Shown here piece by piece: positions 8,135 through 16,620 of a stretch of DNA of 64,000 nucleotides; the stretch's first letter is position 1, and each line of letters opens with the position of its first letter. A program made the position numbers and the translations under genes. The stretch is from contig CAWFPH010000002.1 in the NCBI GenBank assembly GCA_963817615.1, forward strand, positions 1,984,001 to 2,048,000. Reading direction: 5' to 3'. This DNA is from FEN-1219 sp963817615. GTDB taxonomy: Bacteria > Pseudomonadota > Gammaproteobacteria > Steroidobacterales > Rariloculaceae. Under the pieces are notes generated by a model. That model saw only the letters and a program-made list of their open reading frames with translations. It was not told where the DNA came from and searched no databases.

Positions 8135-9022
8135 TCAGGGCGTCGAGGGCAACCGGAAGACGGCGTCGCCGTAGCCGAGCGAGCCCAACTCGCCGCTCGG
8201 GAAGATGTCGTGGCCGGCGATCCATTCGCGCGCTCGCGTATAGGCCTCTTCCGTGTAGGTGTCGAATACGAGCCGCTCCCCGGGGCCCCACCGCCGGGTG
8301 TCCATGCGCGCGTGGTAGCGTTCCGGAAATTCCTTCTTGTAGTAGTGCGTGTAGAGCTCCGGCCGCAGATCGATATCGCGTTGGGCGCGTTGCAGCGCAC
8401 GGAAGAACTTGCGCAAGTCCTCCGGGTCGGGATCGCCGTGCACCATGGTCGCGATCATGAACGTATTGTCCAAAATCTTCCGGAACCCGAGCTGCTCGGC
8501 GAAGTAATACGGGCCGCTGAACAGCGCGGCAGCCGGCACGCTGTGCTCGAGCAGCAGCTCCATCCGCCTGAACAGCATCCCATCGTTGAACGACAGATTG
8601 ATGCGCTCGCCGGGCAGGTACTGCTCGAGCGATTGAATCGTCGAATAATGGCTGCCCGATTGGTAGCCGACCGAGATCGGCACGCCGGCGAGGTCCTGCG
8701 GCGTTTGCACCGGCGAGTCGGGCCCGACGAACACCCCCGACGGTGCGACGGAGTAGACGTGCGGATACAACCGGCCGTGCCCGGACGAGGCTGCGACGTT
8801 CACGGTCCAATGGCACGCGCAGCTCAAGTTCGTCTGCCGTCCCTGCTCGAGCGATTGATAGGCGCCGACCTTTGCGCCACGGTCGTGGATCTTGCCGTCG
8901 GTCGTCTGTACCTGCTCGCGGAATACGTACTCGAGGCCCTCGTCCGCGAAGTAGCCTTTTTCCTCGGCCACCCATTCCTGCAGACGGAAGTGCGGATCGA
9001 CGATGAACGGCTGCTTGCTCAT
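8135..9022 (-). CDS. Periplasmic-binding-fold (NMT1/THI5-type) protein without signal peptide
   Basis: A 295-residue protein that looks like the ligand-binding fold of ABC uptake systems. Early VAEEKGYFADEGLEYVF is the usual helix of SsuA/THI5-like proteins, followed by TPQDLAGVPISVGYQSGSHY, the hinge-strand motif of that fold. A late segment PERYHARMDTRRWGPGERLV is unusual. No signal sequence or lipobox is present: the protein begins MSKQPFIVDPHFRLQEWV. It could therefore act in the cytoplasm, perhaps as an enzyme or sensor derived from the fold. No transporter permease or ATPase lies beside it. A strong GGAGGGAG ribosome-binding site precedes the ATG. The substrate cannot be told from sequence. 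Confidence 0.7.
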   Translation of the reverse strand: MSKQPFIVDPHFRLQEWVAEEKGYFADEGLEYVFREQVQTTDGKIHDRGAKVGAYQSLEQGRQTNLSCACHWTVNVAASSGHGRLYPHVYSVAPSGVFVGPDSPVQTPQDLAGVPISVGYQSGSHYSTIQSLEQYLPGERINLSFNDGMLFRRMELLLEHSVPAAALFSGPYYFAEQLGFRKILDNTFMIATMVHGDPDPEDLRKFFRALQRAQRDIDLRPELYTHYYKKEFPERYHARMDTRRWGPGERLVFDTYTEEAYTRAREWIAGHDIFPSGELGSLGYGDAVFRLPSTP

Positions 9023-9055
9023 GGCGCTCCCTCCGCCGAGCGCTCACTTGCAAAC

Positions 9056-9081
9056 GACCGCACGCTCGGGCGGTCAGTATA
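9056..9081 (-). promoter_or_regulatory. Putative promoter with inverted repeat before the 9022 gene
   Basis: Minus strand -10 TATACT (9076-9081) is immediately followed by an inverted repeat GACCGC-N8-GCGGTC (9056-9075) over the expected start site near 9069. The position suggests an operator. No convincing -35 hexamer is present, so activation or a weak promoter is possible. Confidence 0.35.
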
Positions 9082-9463
9082 CGGCGCGACCCGACCCTGC
9101 TCGCGGCCGGTGGGCATGCGCACGCACGCCGCGCCGATCCCCGCCGCGCGGGGATATTCTGAATAGCAATCATCCGCATCTGTATCGCCAGCCGCTGCGA
9201 TCGACCGCCGGCATCGCGCCGGCCGCTGCCGCCGGCGCAGCGATTCGCGGGGCCGGAGCCCCCGCGGCTGCCTCGCCGACGGAGGGTCCGCGACGGGGGA
9301 ACCCTTAAAATCGCCGCCACGTGCGCCGCTCGCGCGGCCGTGCGCGCCTCGTGGCCGAAAACCCTTTTCGCGCAGCGACTTACGGGTGGCGGCAGTCGAC
9401 ACCCTTGCCGTGGTCCGGCTCAGGCCGGAACATGTAGGTCTCCCCAGCCACCCTTCGGAGCCT
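9082..9463. other. Intergenic region between divergent genes
   Basis: About 380 bp with no convincing gene. It holds a short AT-richer patch around 9150-9180 and otherwise GC-rich sequence with several short inverted repeats. It presumably contains the promoter for the metallopeptidase gene at 9464, but no clear -35/-10 pair was found on the plus strand. Confidence 0.4.
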
Positions 9464-10645
9464 ATGGCCGGTCCGCAGCGTCCATTTCGCGAGTCGAACC
9501 TCTACGGCGCGCCGATCCGCGATCTCAAGCTCGAGATCGCCGACACGCGGCTTGCGCCGGTCGTCGAGGAATTTCGCAGCGAGCTTGCGGCGCGCGGTTT
9601 CACGAAGGTCTCGCCGGCGTTCTATCTTTCGACGGAGTGGGGCGTCGCGTTCGGCACGGTCGCGATCGGCATTCCTTTCTATCTTGCTCGGCCGGAGCTG
9701 ACCGAGCTGCACGGTGAAGAGGTGGGCCATATCGAGGGCTTCAACCACGCCGACATCCTGCGCTACCTCCGCCACGAGATGGGGCACGTGCTCAACTACG
9801 CGTACAAGCTCTACGACGACGAGGCCTGGGTGAAGCTGTTCGGCTCGATCACGCAGCCGTACCGCGAAGATTACCGGCCGCAACCTTTCAGCCGCCGCTT
9901 CGTGCGTCACCTGCCGGGCTGGTACGCGCAGAAGCATCCGGACGAGGACTGGGCCGAGACGTTCGCGGTGTGGATGACGCCGGGCCGCGATTGGCGGACA
10001 GACTATGTGCAGTGGCCGAGCGCGCTCGCGAAGCTCGAGTTCTGCGACCGCACGGTCGCGGCGCTCGCGCTGCGGGAGCCCGTCGTGATCTCGACCGAGC
10101 ACGACGAGGACGTGGCGGCGCTCGACTATTCGCTGCAAGAGTTCTACAAGAGCCAGCCGACCGAGAGCGAGCCCGTTGCGGCCGGACTCGACGGCGACCT
10201 GCGGGCGATCTTCGACGACCTGATCGAGGGGGAAGAGGGCATCGCCGTGCCCGATGCGCGTCCCGCGAGCGAGCTGATACGCCGCCTCGAGCGGCAGCTC
10301 ATGGCCGATGTGTTCCGCTGGACCGGACACTTTCCGGAAAAGACGCGCAGCCTGATGCGCGACCTCGCGAAGCGGGCCGATATGCTGCGGCAAGTCTATC
10401 CGCGTGCCGCCGAGGCGCAGGCTATCGTCGGCGTGACCACGCTGGTGACATCGCTCGCCATGAATTTCGTGCATCGCGGCGCGTATTTTCCCGAAGCGCC
10501 GGCGGGTACGCCGGCGGCCGCGCCGGGCTTTGCGCCCGCGGCCGGTGCCGCGACGAGCGCGGCCGCGGGCTCTGCAGCGGCCACCGCGGGCGCATCGAAC
10601 GCGAGTGCCGATGGCGGGTTAGGCGACTCGGGCGGATCGATCTGA
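9464..10645 (+). CDS. Putative zinc metallopeptidase (HExxH, DWAETFA)
   Basis: A 393-residue cytoplasmic protein of the gluzincin type. ILRYLRHEMGHVLNYAYKL carries HEMGH at residues 104-108, and HPDEDWAETFAVWMTPG carries the likely third zinc ligand; this pair is the hallmark of the putative zinc-binding metallopeptidase family close to Pfam Peptidase_Mx. The last 50 residues are Ala/Gly/Pro-rich low complexity. The ATG at 9464 (MAGPQRPFRESNLYG) has GGAG just upstream and is preferred to an upstream start at 9386. It converges with an ATP-grasp gene 64 bp away. In other genomes such peptidases accompany ATP-grasp ligases, so a joint role in making and cleaving an amide-linked peptide is plausible; that is inference. 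Confidence 0.75.
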   Translation: MAGPQRPFRESNLYGAPIRDLKLEIADTRLAPVVEEFRSELAARGFTKVSPAFYLSTEWGVAFGTVAIGIPFYLARPELTELHGEEVGHIEGFNHADILRYLRHEMGHVLNYAYKLYDDEAWVKLFGSITQPYREDYRPQPFSRRFVRHLPGWYAQKHPDEDWAETFAVWMTPGRDWRTDYVQWPSALAKLEFCDRTVAALALREPVVISTEHDEDVAALDYSLQEFYKSQPTESEPVAAGLDGDLRAIFDDLIEGEEGIAVPDARPASELIRRLERQLMADVFRWTGHFPEKTRSLMRDLAKRADMLRQVYPRAAEAQAIVGVTTLVTSLAMNFVHRGAYFPEAPAGTPAAAPGFAPAAGAATSAAAGSAAATAGASNASADGGLGDSGGSI

Positions 10646-10709
10646 TTCGCGGGCGGGGCGACGGCGCCGCGCGCGTTCGCTCGAGTCACGGTTGCGGCGT
10701 GTGCGCCCG

Positions 10710-11732
10710 TCAGGCGAGCGCGGCGCGACCCTTCTTGCGGCGCCTCTGCGCGCGCCGGCGGTGCTTCCAGCGCTCGACCGCGAGCTCGGCGATGCGGTTC
10801 AGCAGCGTGGGATAGTCGATGCCGAGCTCGCCCGCCGCGCGCGCGAACTCGCTGCCCTGCTCGAGGTAGCAGTTCGCGTTGACCTCGATGACGTAAATCT
10901 CGCCCGTCTCGGTGAGCCGCAAGTCGATGCGGCCGTAGTCGTGCACGCGCAGTGCCCGGTACGCCTGCAGCGAGATTTTCTGAATCCTGGCCTTGAGCGC
11001 CGGGTCGAGCGCGGGCAGCACGACGGTCGTGCCGTGGTACCGGTCGCTCGTCGTATCGAACTTCGCCTCGCTGTCCATGATCGGCACCGCACCGGTCTTC
11101 AGGCCCGAGAAGTCCATCTCGAGCGGGGGCAGCGCCGTCGGCGAGTCGTTGCCGAGCACGCTCACGTAGAACTCGCGGCCCTCGATGTACTCCTCGGCGA
11201 GCGCGGCGTCGCCGAAGGTCTTGTGAATGTACGACACGCGGTCCATGAGCTGCTGCGTGTTGCGAACGAGCGAGCGCTCGTCGATGCCGATGGATGCGTC
11301 CATTCGCAGCGGCTTCACGAACAGCGGCATCCTGAGGTTGCCGCCCGTCTCGAACTCCGCCTGCGGGTAGAACGTCGCGAAGTCGGGGTACGGGATCTGC
11401 TCGAACGCGAGCAGCTTCTTCGAGAGCGCCTTGTCCTCTTGCAGATAGATCTCGCCGGGACCGCCGCCGGTGTACGGTACCTCGAGCAAGTCGAGCACGC
11501 CCGCAACGCCCATCGCTCCGCCCATGATGTCGTCACCGAACGACTCGACGAGATTGAATACGAGGTGCGGCTTGCGCTTCTTCAAGCCCTCGACCATCTC
11601 GATCACGTCGTCGCGAATCGTGAGGATCGATGTTTTGTGGCCGCTGGCTTCGAGTCCAGCGGCGACCTGTTCCATGACGATGTCGGGCTTCTCGTCGCCC
11701 GGCTCGAGGTACGCCAAGATCGTGATGTCCAT
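10710..11732 (-). CDS. ATP-grasp protein related to D-alanine--D-alanine ligase
   Basis: A 340-residue ATP-grasp enzyme, likely forming an amide bond between a carboxylate and an amine. It starts MDITILAYLEPGDEKPDIVM. Visible are HLVFNLVESFGDDIMGGAMG, VPYTGGGPGEIYLQEDKALS (helix before the ATP-binding half), MPLFVKPLRMDASIGIDERS (ATP-binding Lys and small loop), EEYIEGREFYVSVLG, and GRIDLRLTETGEIYVIEVNA (metal-binding Asp/Glu/Asn). These are D-Ala-D-Ala-ligase-type motifs, but the sequence is too divergent to call it Ddl, and no mur genes are near. The C-terminus is very basic (RRRAQRRRKKGR). An upstream extension to 11810 is not supported. Confidence 0.85.
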   Translation of the reverse strand: MDITILAYLEPGDEKPDIVMEQVAAGLEASGHKTSILTIRDDVIEMVEGLKKRKPHLVFNLVESFGDDIMGGAMGVAGVLDLLEVPYTGGGPGEIYLQEDKALSKKLLAFEQIPYPDFATFYPQAEFETGGNLRMPLFVKPLRMDASIGIDERSLVRNTQQLMDRVSYIHKTFGDAALAEEYIEGREFYVSVLGNDSPTALPPLEMDFSGLKTGAVPIMDSEAKFDTTSDRYHGTTVVLPALDPALKARIQKISLQAYRALRVHDYGRIDLRLTETGEIYVIEVNANCYLEQGSEFARAAGELGIDYPTLLNRIAELAVERWKHRRRAQRRRKKGRAALA

Positions 11733-12034
11733 CGATCGAGCTTCAGCTCGCTCCGCGTCGCTGGTCGTTCCGGCGTGAGGATACGTGCGAACGCGCGGAG
11801 TGCAAAGCATTTCGGGCTACGATGTGACGCGCATCGAGTCGCGCGCCTCGGCGGTGCCGAGCGGCCGTCATCGAAGCGTCCCCGGCTCGCTGTTGCAAAC
11901 CGCATCCACGACCGTGTTTCGATTTGGGGCTGCGATCGAGGCCGGCACTGCGCGGCCGTTCGGCAAGTTTGGAAAATCGGAGGGCTAACCTATGATTCGC
12001 CACCAGGCGAGCGGGACGCCGGGAGGATCGGCAA
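11733..12034. other. Divergent intergenic region with a possible leader ORF
   Basis: This 300-bp stretch separates the ATP-grasp gene from the adenylation-enzyme gene. At 11978-11983 there is a strong GGAGGG followed eight bases later by an ATG at 11992. That opens a 66-codon frame ending at 12192, overlapping the next gene in a different frame. No other gene is seen. The frame may be a translational leader or simply chance. Confidence 0.3.
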
Positions 12035-13669
12035 TTGCAAGATCGGTTTGCTTCACTGATGAATTCCGAGTCGAGGCGAAGCAGCGAACGCGCGCGGGCA
12101 TTGTTGCCGCAAGATTTCGTTCCGTTCGACCGATCGGACATCGAGGGCGACATACTCGCACGCTTCCGCAAGATCGTTTCGCGACACGGTGAGCGAATCG
12201 CAGTCGATGACGGCCGCCGCACTCTCACGTACGCCGAGCTGGATGCCGCAACCGATCGGCTGGCGCGTGCCGTCTTCGACCGCCTCGGCCCCGGCAGCGA
12301 GCCCGTAGCGCTGCTCTACAAGCACGGCGCCCCGTTTCACGTCGCTCAGTTCGGCGTGATCAAGGCCGGCAAGTTCTACGCGAGCCTCGACGCGGAGCTT
12401 TCGTGCGAGCGTCTGGAGCGCTTGCTGCGCAATCTCGGTGCGCGGCTCCTGCTGTGCGACTCGGCTTGTGAACGGCTCGCAAGCACGCTCGCCGCGTCGT
12501 TGCCCGGGTCGACCGTGCTCGATACGGAGCAACTGAGCGGCACAGACGCCGGAAAGCCGCCGCACGTCGTGCTGACGGGCGAGAGCATCGCCTATGTCAT
12601 CTACACGTCCGGATCGACGGGAGCGCCGGAAGGGGTCGTCATCGACCACCGCCACGTCCTGCACTACACGATGAATCAAACGAACGGTGCGCACTTGAGG
12701 CCGGAAGACCGCGGCTCTCAGATCAGCCCGTTGTCGTCCGCCGCCTGCACCGGGGAAACGTTCCCGTTCTTCTTGAACGGCTCCGGGGTCTTTCCGTTCG
12801 CCGTGAAGAACGACGGCGTCACGAATGTGGCGGCGCTCGCGCGGTGGCTCAGGGACAAGCGGATCTCGATCCTCGTCTGCGTGCCGGTGCTGTTCCGGCT
12901 GCTCGCAGCCCATCTCGGCAAGAACGGGCAGCTTCCGGACATGCGGCTCGTGCGGCTCTCGGGCGATCGAATTCTCCTCTCCGACGTCGATCTTTTTAAG
13001 GAACACTTTCCGCAGAGCTGCCTGCTGCGCGCAGCGTACGGGTCATCCGAGTGTCACCTCGTTGCGGAATACTTCATCGATCATTCGTACGCGGCGGATC
13101 GTCCGGCGGTGCCCGCCGGTTACGCGGTCGAGGATACGGATCTCTTCGTCGTCGACGACAACCTCGAGCGGCGCCCGCCGGGCGCGCATGGGGAAATCGC
13201 GGTGCGCAGCAAGTACCTCGCCTCGGGATACTGGCGCAATCCGCAACGGACGGCGGAGAGATTTCTCGTCGATGCGGACGACCCGAAAGGGAAGATCTAC
13301 CTCACGCGTGATATCGGCTATCTCGAGCCCGACGGTTGTCTGGTGCACGCGGGCCGCGCCGACTTCAGAGTCAAGATTTACGGGAAATGGGTGGCCGTGA
13401 CCGATATCGAGGAGGCGCTGCTGGGCCTGCCCGACGTGCAGCAGGCCGTCGTGGTTGCCGATGGCGACGGCCGGCACGGTAACGAGCTCGTCGCGTACTA
13501 CACGACGAGGGCTGGCATGGAGCTGGCGCCGGGCGCCTTGCTGAAGGCTTTCGACGGGAGGGTCCCTGCGGAAGTGATCCCGAAGAGGTTCATCAGGTTG
13601 GACGAGATGCCCGTCACGCGCAGCAACAAAATCGATCGCAGGAAACTGGCCGAGCTGACGAAGCGCTGA
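12035..13669 (+). CDS. Stand-alone AMP-forming adenylation enzyme (ANL superfamily)
   Basis: Activates a carboxylic or amino acid as its adenylate, presumably for transfer to a carrier protein or CoA. Core motifs in order: YVIYTSGSTGAPEGVVIDH (A3, ATP loop), AYGSSECHLVAEY (A5), YLTRDIGYLEPDG (A7), GRADFRVKIYGKWVAVTDIE (A8 hinge) and RSNKIDRRKL (A10 with the catalytic Lys). The A10 and A8 form resembles NRPS adenylation domains more than fatty-acyl-CoA ligases. No carrier, condensation or thioesterase domain is fused or adjacent. A TTG start at 12035 is chosen because GGGAGG lies 8 nt upstream; the ATG at 12059 has no such site. Length 544 residues. The substrate is unknown. Confidence 0.85.
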   Translation: MQDRFASLMNSESRRSSERARALLPQDFVPFDRSDIEGDILARFRKIVSRHGERIAVDDGRRTLTYAELDAATDRLARAVFDRLGPGSEPVALLYKHGAPFHVAQFGVIKAGKFYASLDAELSCERLERLLRNLGARLLLCDSACERLASTLAASLPGSTVLDTEQLSGTDAGKPPHVVLTGESIAYVIYTSGSTGAPEGVVIDHRHVLHYTMNQTNGAHLRPEDRGSQISPLSSAACTGETFPFFLNGSGVFPFAVKNDGVTNVAALARWLRDKRISILVCVPVLFRLLAAHLGKNGQLPDMRLVRLSGDRILLSDVDLFKEHFPQSCLLRAAYGSSECHLVAEYFIDHSYAADRPAVPAGYAVEDTDLFVVDDNLERRPPGAHGEIAVRSKYLASGYWRNPQRTAERFLVDADDPKGKIYLTRDIGYLEPDGCLVHAGRADFRVKIYGKWVAVTDIEEALLGLPDVQQAVVVADGDGRHGNELVAYYTTRAGMELAPGALLKAFDGRVPAEVIPKRFIRLDEMPVTRSNKIDRRKLAELTKR

Positions 13670-13777
13670 GGAGTCGTGCGAGCGCGGCGAGACCGAGCAG
13701 TGGTCTCATCGCGAGCTTCCACCCTCGGGCCGTCAGACCCTAATCTATCGCTCGAGCCGCTGGAACAAGGGGAAGTC

Positions 13778-14977
13778 ATGTCGATCTCGAAGCATCGGAC
13801 GGTCGAATCCGAGCATGCCGCGGGCGGCTGGGACCGCCGCGCATTTCTCGGCGGGGCGCTCGGCGGAGCCGTCGGTGCGCTCGCGCTCGGCGGGGTCGGG
13901 CCCGCGCGCGCCCAGCCTCCCGCGGCCCCCGGGTCGCCGCCGCCGGGCGCCGACACGCGTGTCGCGCCGCAGCCCGCGCCGCGCGACTGGTCGGGTCGCG
14001 AGCCGCAGCCGTATCCCGATCCCGACGTGATCGCGCTCGACCCGCGCTTTCAGAAGTACATCGTGTTCAACACGCCGCTCTTGCGCGTGTATACCGGCGC
14101 ACTCTGGTCCGAGGGACCGGCGTGGAGCGGCGTCGGCCGTTACCTGGTCTGGAGCGACATCCCGAACAACCGCCAGCTGCGCTTCATCGAGGACGACGCG
14201 CGCGTGACGACGTTCCGGAGCCCCTCGGGCTACAGCAACGGCAATACGTTCGACTTCGAGGGGCGGCAAGTGTCGTGCGAGCACGGGGGGCGGCGCGTCG
14301 TGCGCTACGAGCAGGACGGCAGCGTCACGGTCGTCGCGGAGCGTGCCGGCCGCGCGCGCTTGAACTCGCCGAACGACGTGGTGGTGCATCCGGACGGCAG
14401 CATCTGGTTCACCGATCCGAGCTATGGCATCCGCGGCGACTATGAAGGCAATCGGGCCGAGTCGGAGACGAAGGAGGCCGTGTATCGCGTGGACTCGACG
14501 TCGGGTAAGGTCGCGAGGGTGACTGACGACGTCGATCAGCCGAACGGACTCGCCTTCTCACGCGACTATACCAAGCTGTATGTCGCCGATACCGGTATGC
14601 CGCGCGAGATCAAGGTGTTCGATGTCGCCGGCACGGATCTGAAGAACGGCAAGCGCTTCGCGCAGCTCGACGTGCCGGGCACGGGTGAGCCGACCGCCGC
14701 CGACGGCATCCGCTGCGATGCGGATGGCAATCTGTGGTGCGGCGCGAGGCCCGGCGTGCAGGTGCTGGCACCGAGCGGCGAGCGCATCGGCATGATCCGG
14801 CTGCCCGAGACCTGCGCGAACGTCTGCTTCGGCGGCACGCAAGCGCAACCGGCTGTTCATGGCCGCGAGCCAGTCGCTGTATGCGCTGTACGTGGGCGTG
14901 AAGGGTGCGCACATCGCCTGACCGCGTGCGCGTCCGCTGCGGCTCGATCGCGCCGCGCGCCGAATGCGAGGCGGTGA
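13778..14977 (+). CDS. SMP-30/gluconolactonase-like exported beta-propeller, 3' frameshift
   Basis: A lactonase-family six-bladed propeller exported by Tat: DRRAFLGGALGGAVGALALG forms the twin-Arg signal. Propeller motifs include LWSEGPAWSGVGRYLVWSDI, RLNSPNDVVVHPDGSIWFTD, DVDQPNGLAFSRDYTKLYVA and ADGIRCDADGNLWCGARPGV, with the Glu, Asn and Asp residues expected to bind calcium. At 14840 one extra C shifts the frame. Removing it restores a typical end (KRNRLFMAASQSLYALYVGV then KGAHIA) with a stop at 14919-14921 and 380 residues. As written, the protein reads on through an unrelated tail to 14977, abutting the trmO stop. AGGGGAAG precedes the ATG. Natural substrate unknown. Confidence 0.85.
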   Translation: MSISKHRTVESEHAAGGWDRRAFLGGALGGAVGALALGGVGPARAQPPAAPGSPPPGADTRVAPQPAPRDWSGREPQPYPDPDVIALDPRFQKYIVFNTPLLRVYTGALWSEGPAWSGVGRYLVWSDIPNNRQLRFIEDDARVTTFRSPSGYSNGNTFDFEGRQVSCEHGGRRVVRYEQDGSVTVVAERAGRARLNSPNDVVVHPDGSIWFTDPSYGIRGDYEGNRAESETKEAVYRVDSTSGKVARVTDDVDQPNGLAFSRDYTKLYVADTGMPREIKVFDVAGTDLKNGKRFAQLDVPGTGEPTAADGIRCDADGNLWCGARPGVQVLAPSGERIGMIRLPETCANVCFGGTQAQPAVHGREPVAVCAVRGREGCAHRLTACASAAARSRRAPNARR

Positions 14978-15829
14978 CTACGGCACCGAGGCGCGGCTCG
15001 TCCGGCCCTGCGCAAACCGCGCACGGAACTCGCGGTGTGCGTCGAGCGCGGCGCCGCTCGTTGCAAGGTGCGACTCGCTGAAGCCGGTCTCGATCCCGCG
15101 CACGCGCACGCGGCGGCCGTCGACCTCGAATCGCACTCGCCACTCCTTGACCGCGAGCACGAGCCCTGCGCCGGCGCGCTTGATTCGCCGATACGGGTGC
15201 GGCTCGGGACCTAGCGTGAGCGTCGCGGTCGCGCGGGCGCGCAGAGCGAGCGCGGTGCGCGCCTCGATCCACTCCGCCTGCTCGCTCGCCGCTGCATCCC
15301 ATGCGACCTCGAATGGCGGCACGGGATCGCGCGGGCCGCCGCCCGTCACGGCCGCGCCGGTGTCCTCGAGCCAGCCGCTGCCGGCGTTCGGCATCGCATC
15401 CGTGTACGGCACGTACGGCTTGAGGTCGAGCACCGGCGTGCCGTCGAGCATGTCGACGTCGCGCACGTGCAGCGTGAGCCCGTCGATCCGCTCGAGCCGT
15501 ACGGCCGACAGGCCGAGCGGATTCGGCCGGTGCGGGGAGCGCGTCGCAAACACGCCTTTGCGCCCGGAGCGGCTGCGCGGCGGCAGCACCTTCGGCCGCC
15601 AGCTCGAGTTGCGGTCGAACCAATAGAGCACCCAGACGTACTCCCAGCCGCCGAGATCCTCGAGCGCATGCTCGAAATGGCGGCCGGGCAGCAGCTCGAT
15701 GCGGCCCGTGGCACCGGAGGCCGCCCGCGGCTGGCGAGCGGCCTCGACCTTCGTCGCGAGCGCCGTGCGCACGTAGCCGATCGGCTCGAGCGTGAGGCGC
15801 GCTGCGGGCGGCGGACGGTTCGCGTTCAC
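14978..15829 (-). CDS. trmO: tRNA (N6-threonylcarbamoyladenosine(37)-N6)-methyltransferase TrmO
   Basis: Methylates t6A37 in certain threonine tRNAs. The 283 residues have the TsaA/TrmO barrel first: LEPIGYVRT, GRIELLPGRHFEHALEDLGG, WEYVWVLYWFDRN, GVFATRSPHRPNPLGLSAVR and LDLKPYVPYTDAMPNA, then a C-terminal domain ending in VKEWRVRFEVDGRRVRVRGI. RSPHRPNPIG-type and LDIKPY-type motifs are diagnostic for the family. A GTG at 15827-15829 (reading VNANRPPPAARLTLEP) is the likely start; longer upstream reading is Arg-rich shadow. It is 79 bp after the pfpI-like gene on the same strand. Confidence 0.9.
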   Translation of the reverse strand: MNANRPPPAARLTLEPIGYVRTALATKVEAARQPRAASGATGRIELLPGRHFEHALEDLGGWEYVWVLYWFDRNSSWRPKVLPPRSRSGRKGVFATRSPHRPNPLGLSAVRLERIDGLTLHVRDVDMLDGTPVLDLKPYVPYTDAMPNAGSGWLEDTGAAVTGGGPRDPVPPFEVAWDAAASEQAEWIEARTALALRARATATLTLGPEPHPYRRIKRAGAGLVLAVKEWRVRFEVDGRRVRVRGIETGFSESHLATSGAALDAHREFRARFAQGRTSRASVP

Positions 15830-15908
15830 GGTCGCCAATCTACCGCAACGGCGGCGCCCCGCGGCGGCTCGGGCCCCGTGCTTTCGGCCGGGCGGCCGCG
15901 CGGGCCGC

Positions 15909-16499
15909 TCAACGGGCGGCGCCGCTCGCCGTCCTGCCTGCGCCCCGCTTGGCGTGTCGACCCTCGGCGAACTCCTCGATCGCCTTCGCGCAGAACGCGT
16001 CGAGGTCGTCGGGCTTGCGGCTCGTGACGAGACCGTGATCGACGTGAACTTGCGCGTCGAGCCATTCCCCGCCCGCGTTACGGATGTCCGTCTTGAGGCT
16101 CGGCCACGACGTGAGCGTGCGGCCGCGCACGACGCCGGCCTCGACGAGCGTCCACGGGCCGTGGCAAATCGCGGCCACGGGCTTCGCGCTGTCGAAGAAC
16201 GCGCGAACGAACTCGACCGCATCTTCATCCGTGCGCAGGCGATCCGGATTCACCGCGCCGCCCGGCAGCACGAGGCCGTCGTAGTCGGCCGGGTCCGCTT
16301 CGGCTACGAGCTCGTCGACCTCGAACGTGTCGCCCTTGTCGATGTGATTCATGCCCTGGATCTTGCCGTCGTGAATGGAGAGCAGCTCGACGTCCGCGCC
16401 GGCCGCCCTGATCGCGTCCCACGGTTTCGTCAGCTCGACCTGCTCGACGCCGTCCGTTGCAAGAAATGCAATGCGCTTGCCAGCGAGTTCCTTCGCCAT
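15909..16499 (-). CDS. DJ-1/PfpI family protein
   Basis: A 196-residue protein of the PfpI/YhbO type, a family linked to protein repair or deglycation and to general stress. It starts MAKELAGKRIAFLATDGVEQ. The nucleophile elbow is AAICHGPWTLVEAGVVRGRT, with Cys followed by His; the acidic residue is in LATDGVEQVELTKPWDAIRA. GLVLPGGAVNPDRLRTDEDA is also characteristic. AAGGAG sits seven bases before the ATG at 16497-16499, so an upstream extension to 16556 is not used. The C-terminus ends in a basic tail. It lies in line with trmO but 79 bp away. Confidence 0.9.
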   Translation of the reverse strand: MAKELAGKRIAFLATDGVEQVELTKPWDAIRAAGADVELLSIHDGKIQGMNHIDKGDTFEVDELVAEADPADYDGLVLPGGAVNPDRLRTDEDAVEFVRAFFDSAKPVAAICHGPWTLVEAGVVRGRTLTSWPSLKTDIRNAGGEWLDAQVHVDHGLVTSRKPDDLDAFCAKAIEEFAEGRHAKRGAGRTASGAAR

Positions 16500-16620
16500 C
16501 GTGAGTCTCCTTGAGTGTGAGGTTGCGCGGCGTTCGCAATGCAACTCGTGTGCCACGCCCGGCGGGCCCGCCGCACCGATCTACTCGTTCAATGAGCGGC
16601 GCCGTTTCTCGGATGCGTCC

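Noticed and set aside
9150..9180. AT-rich patch resembling half a Fur box
   Set aside because: Only a partial match on the minus strand, far from a start codon and without iron-related genes nearby.
13689..13707. Six-base inverted repeat GAGACC-N7-GGTCTC after the adenylation gene
   Set aside because: Short stem, no T-run; such repeats occur often by chance in this composition.
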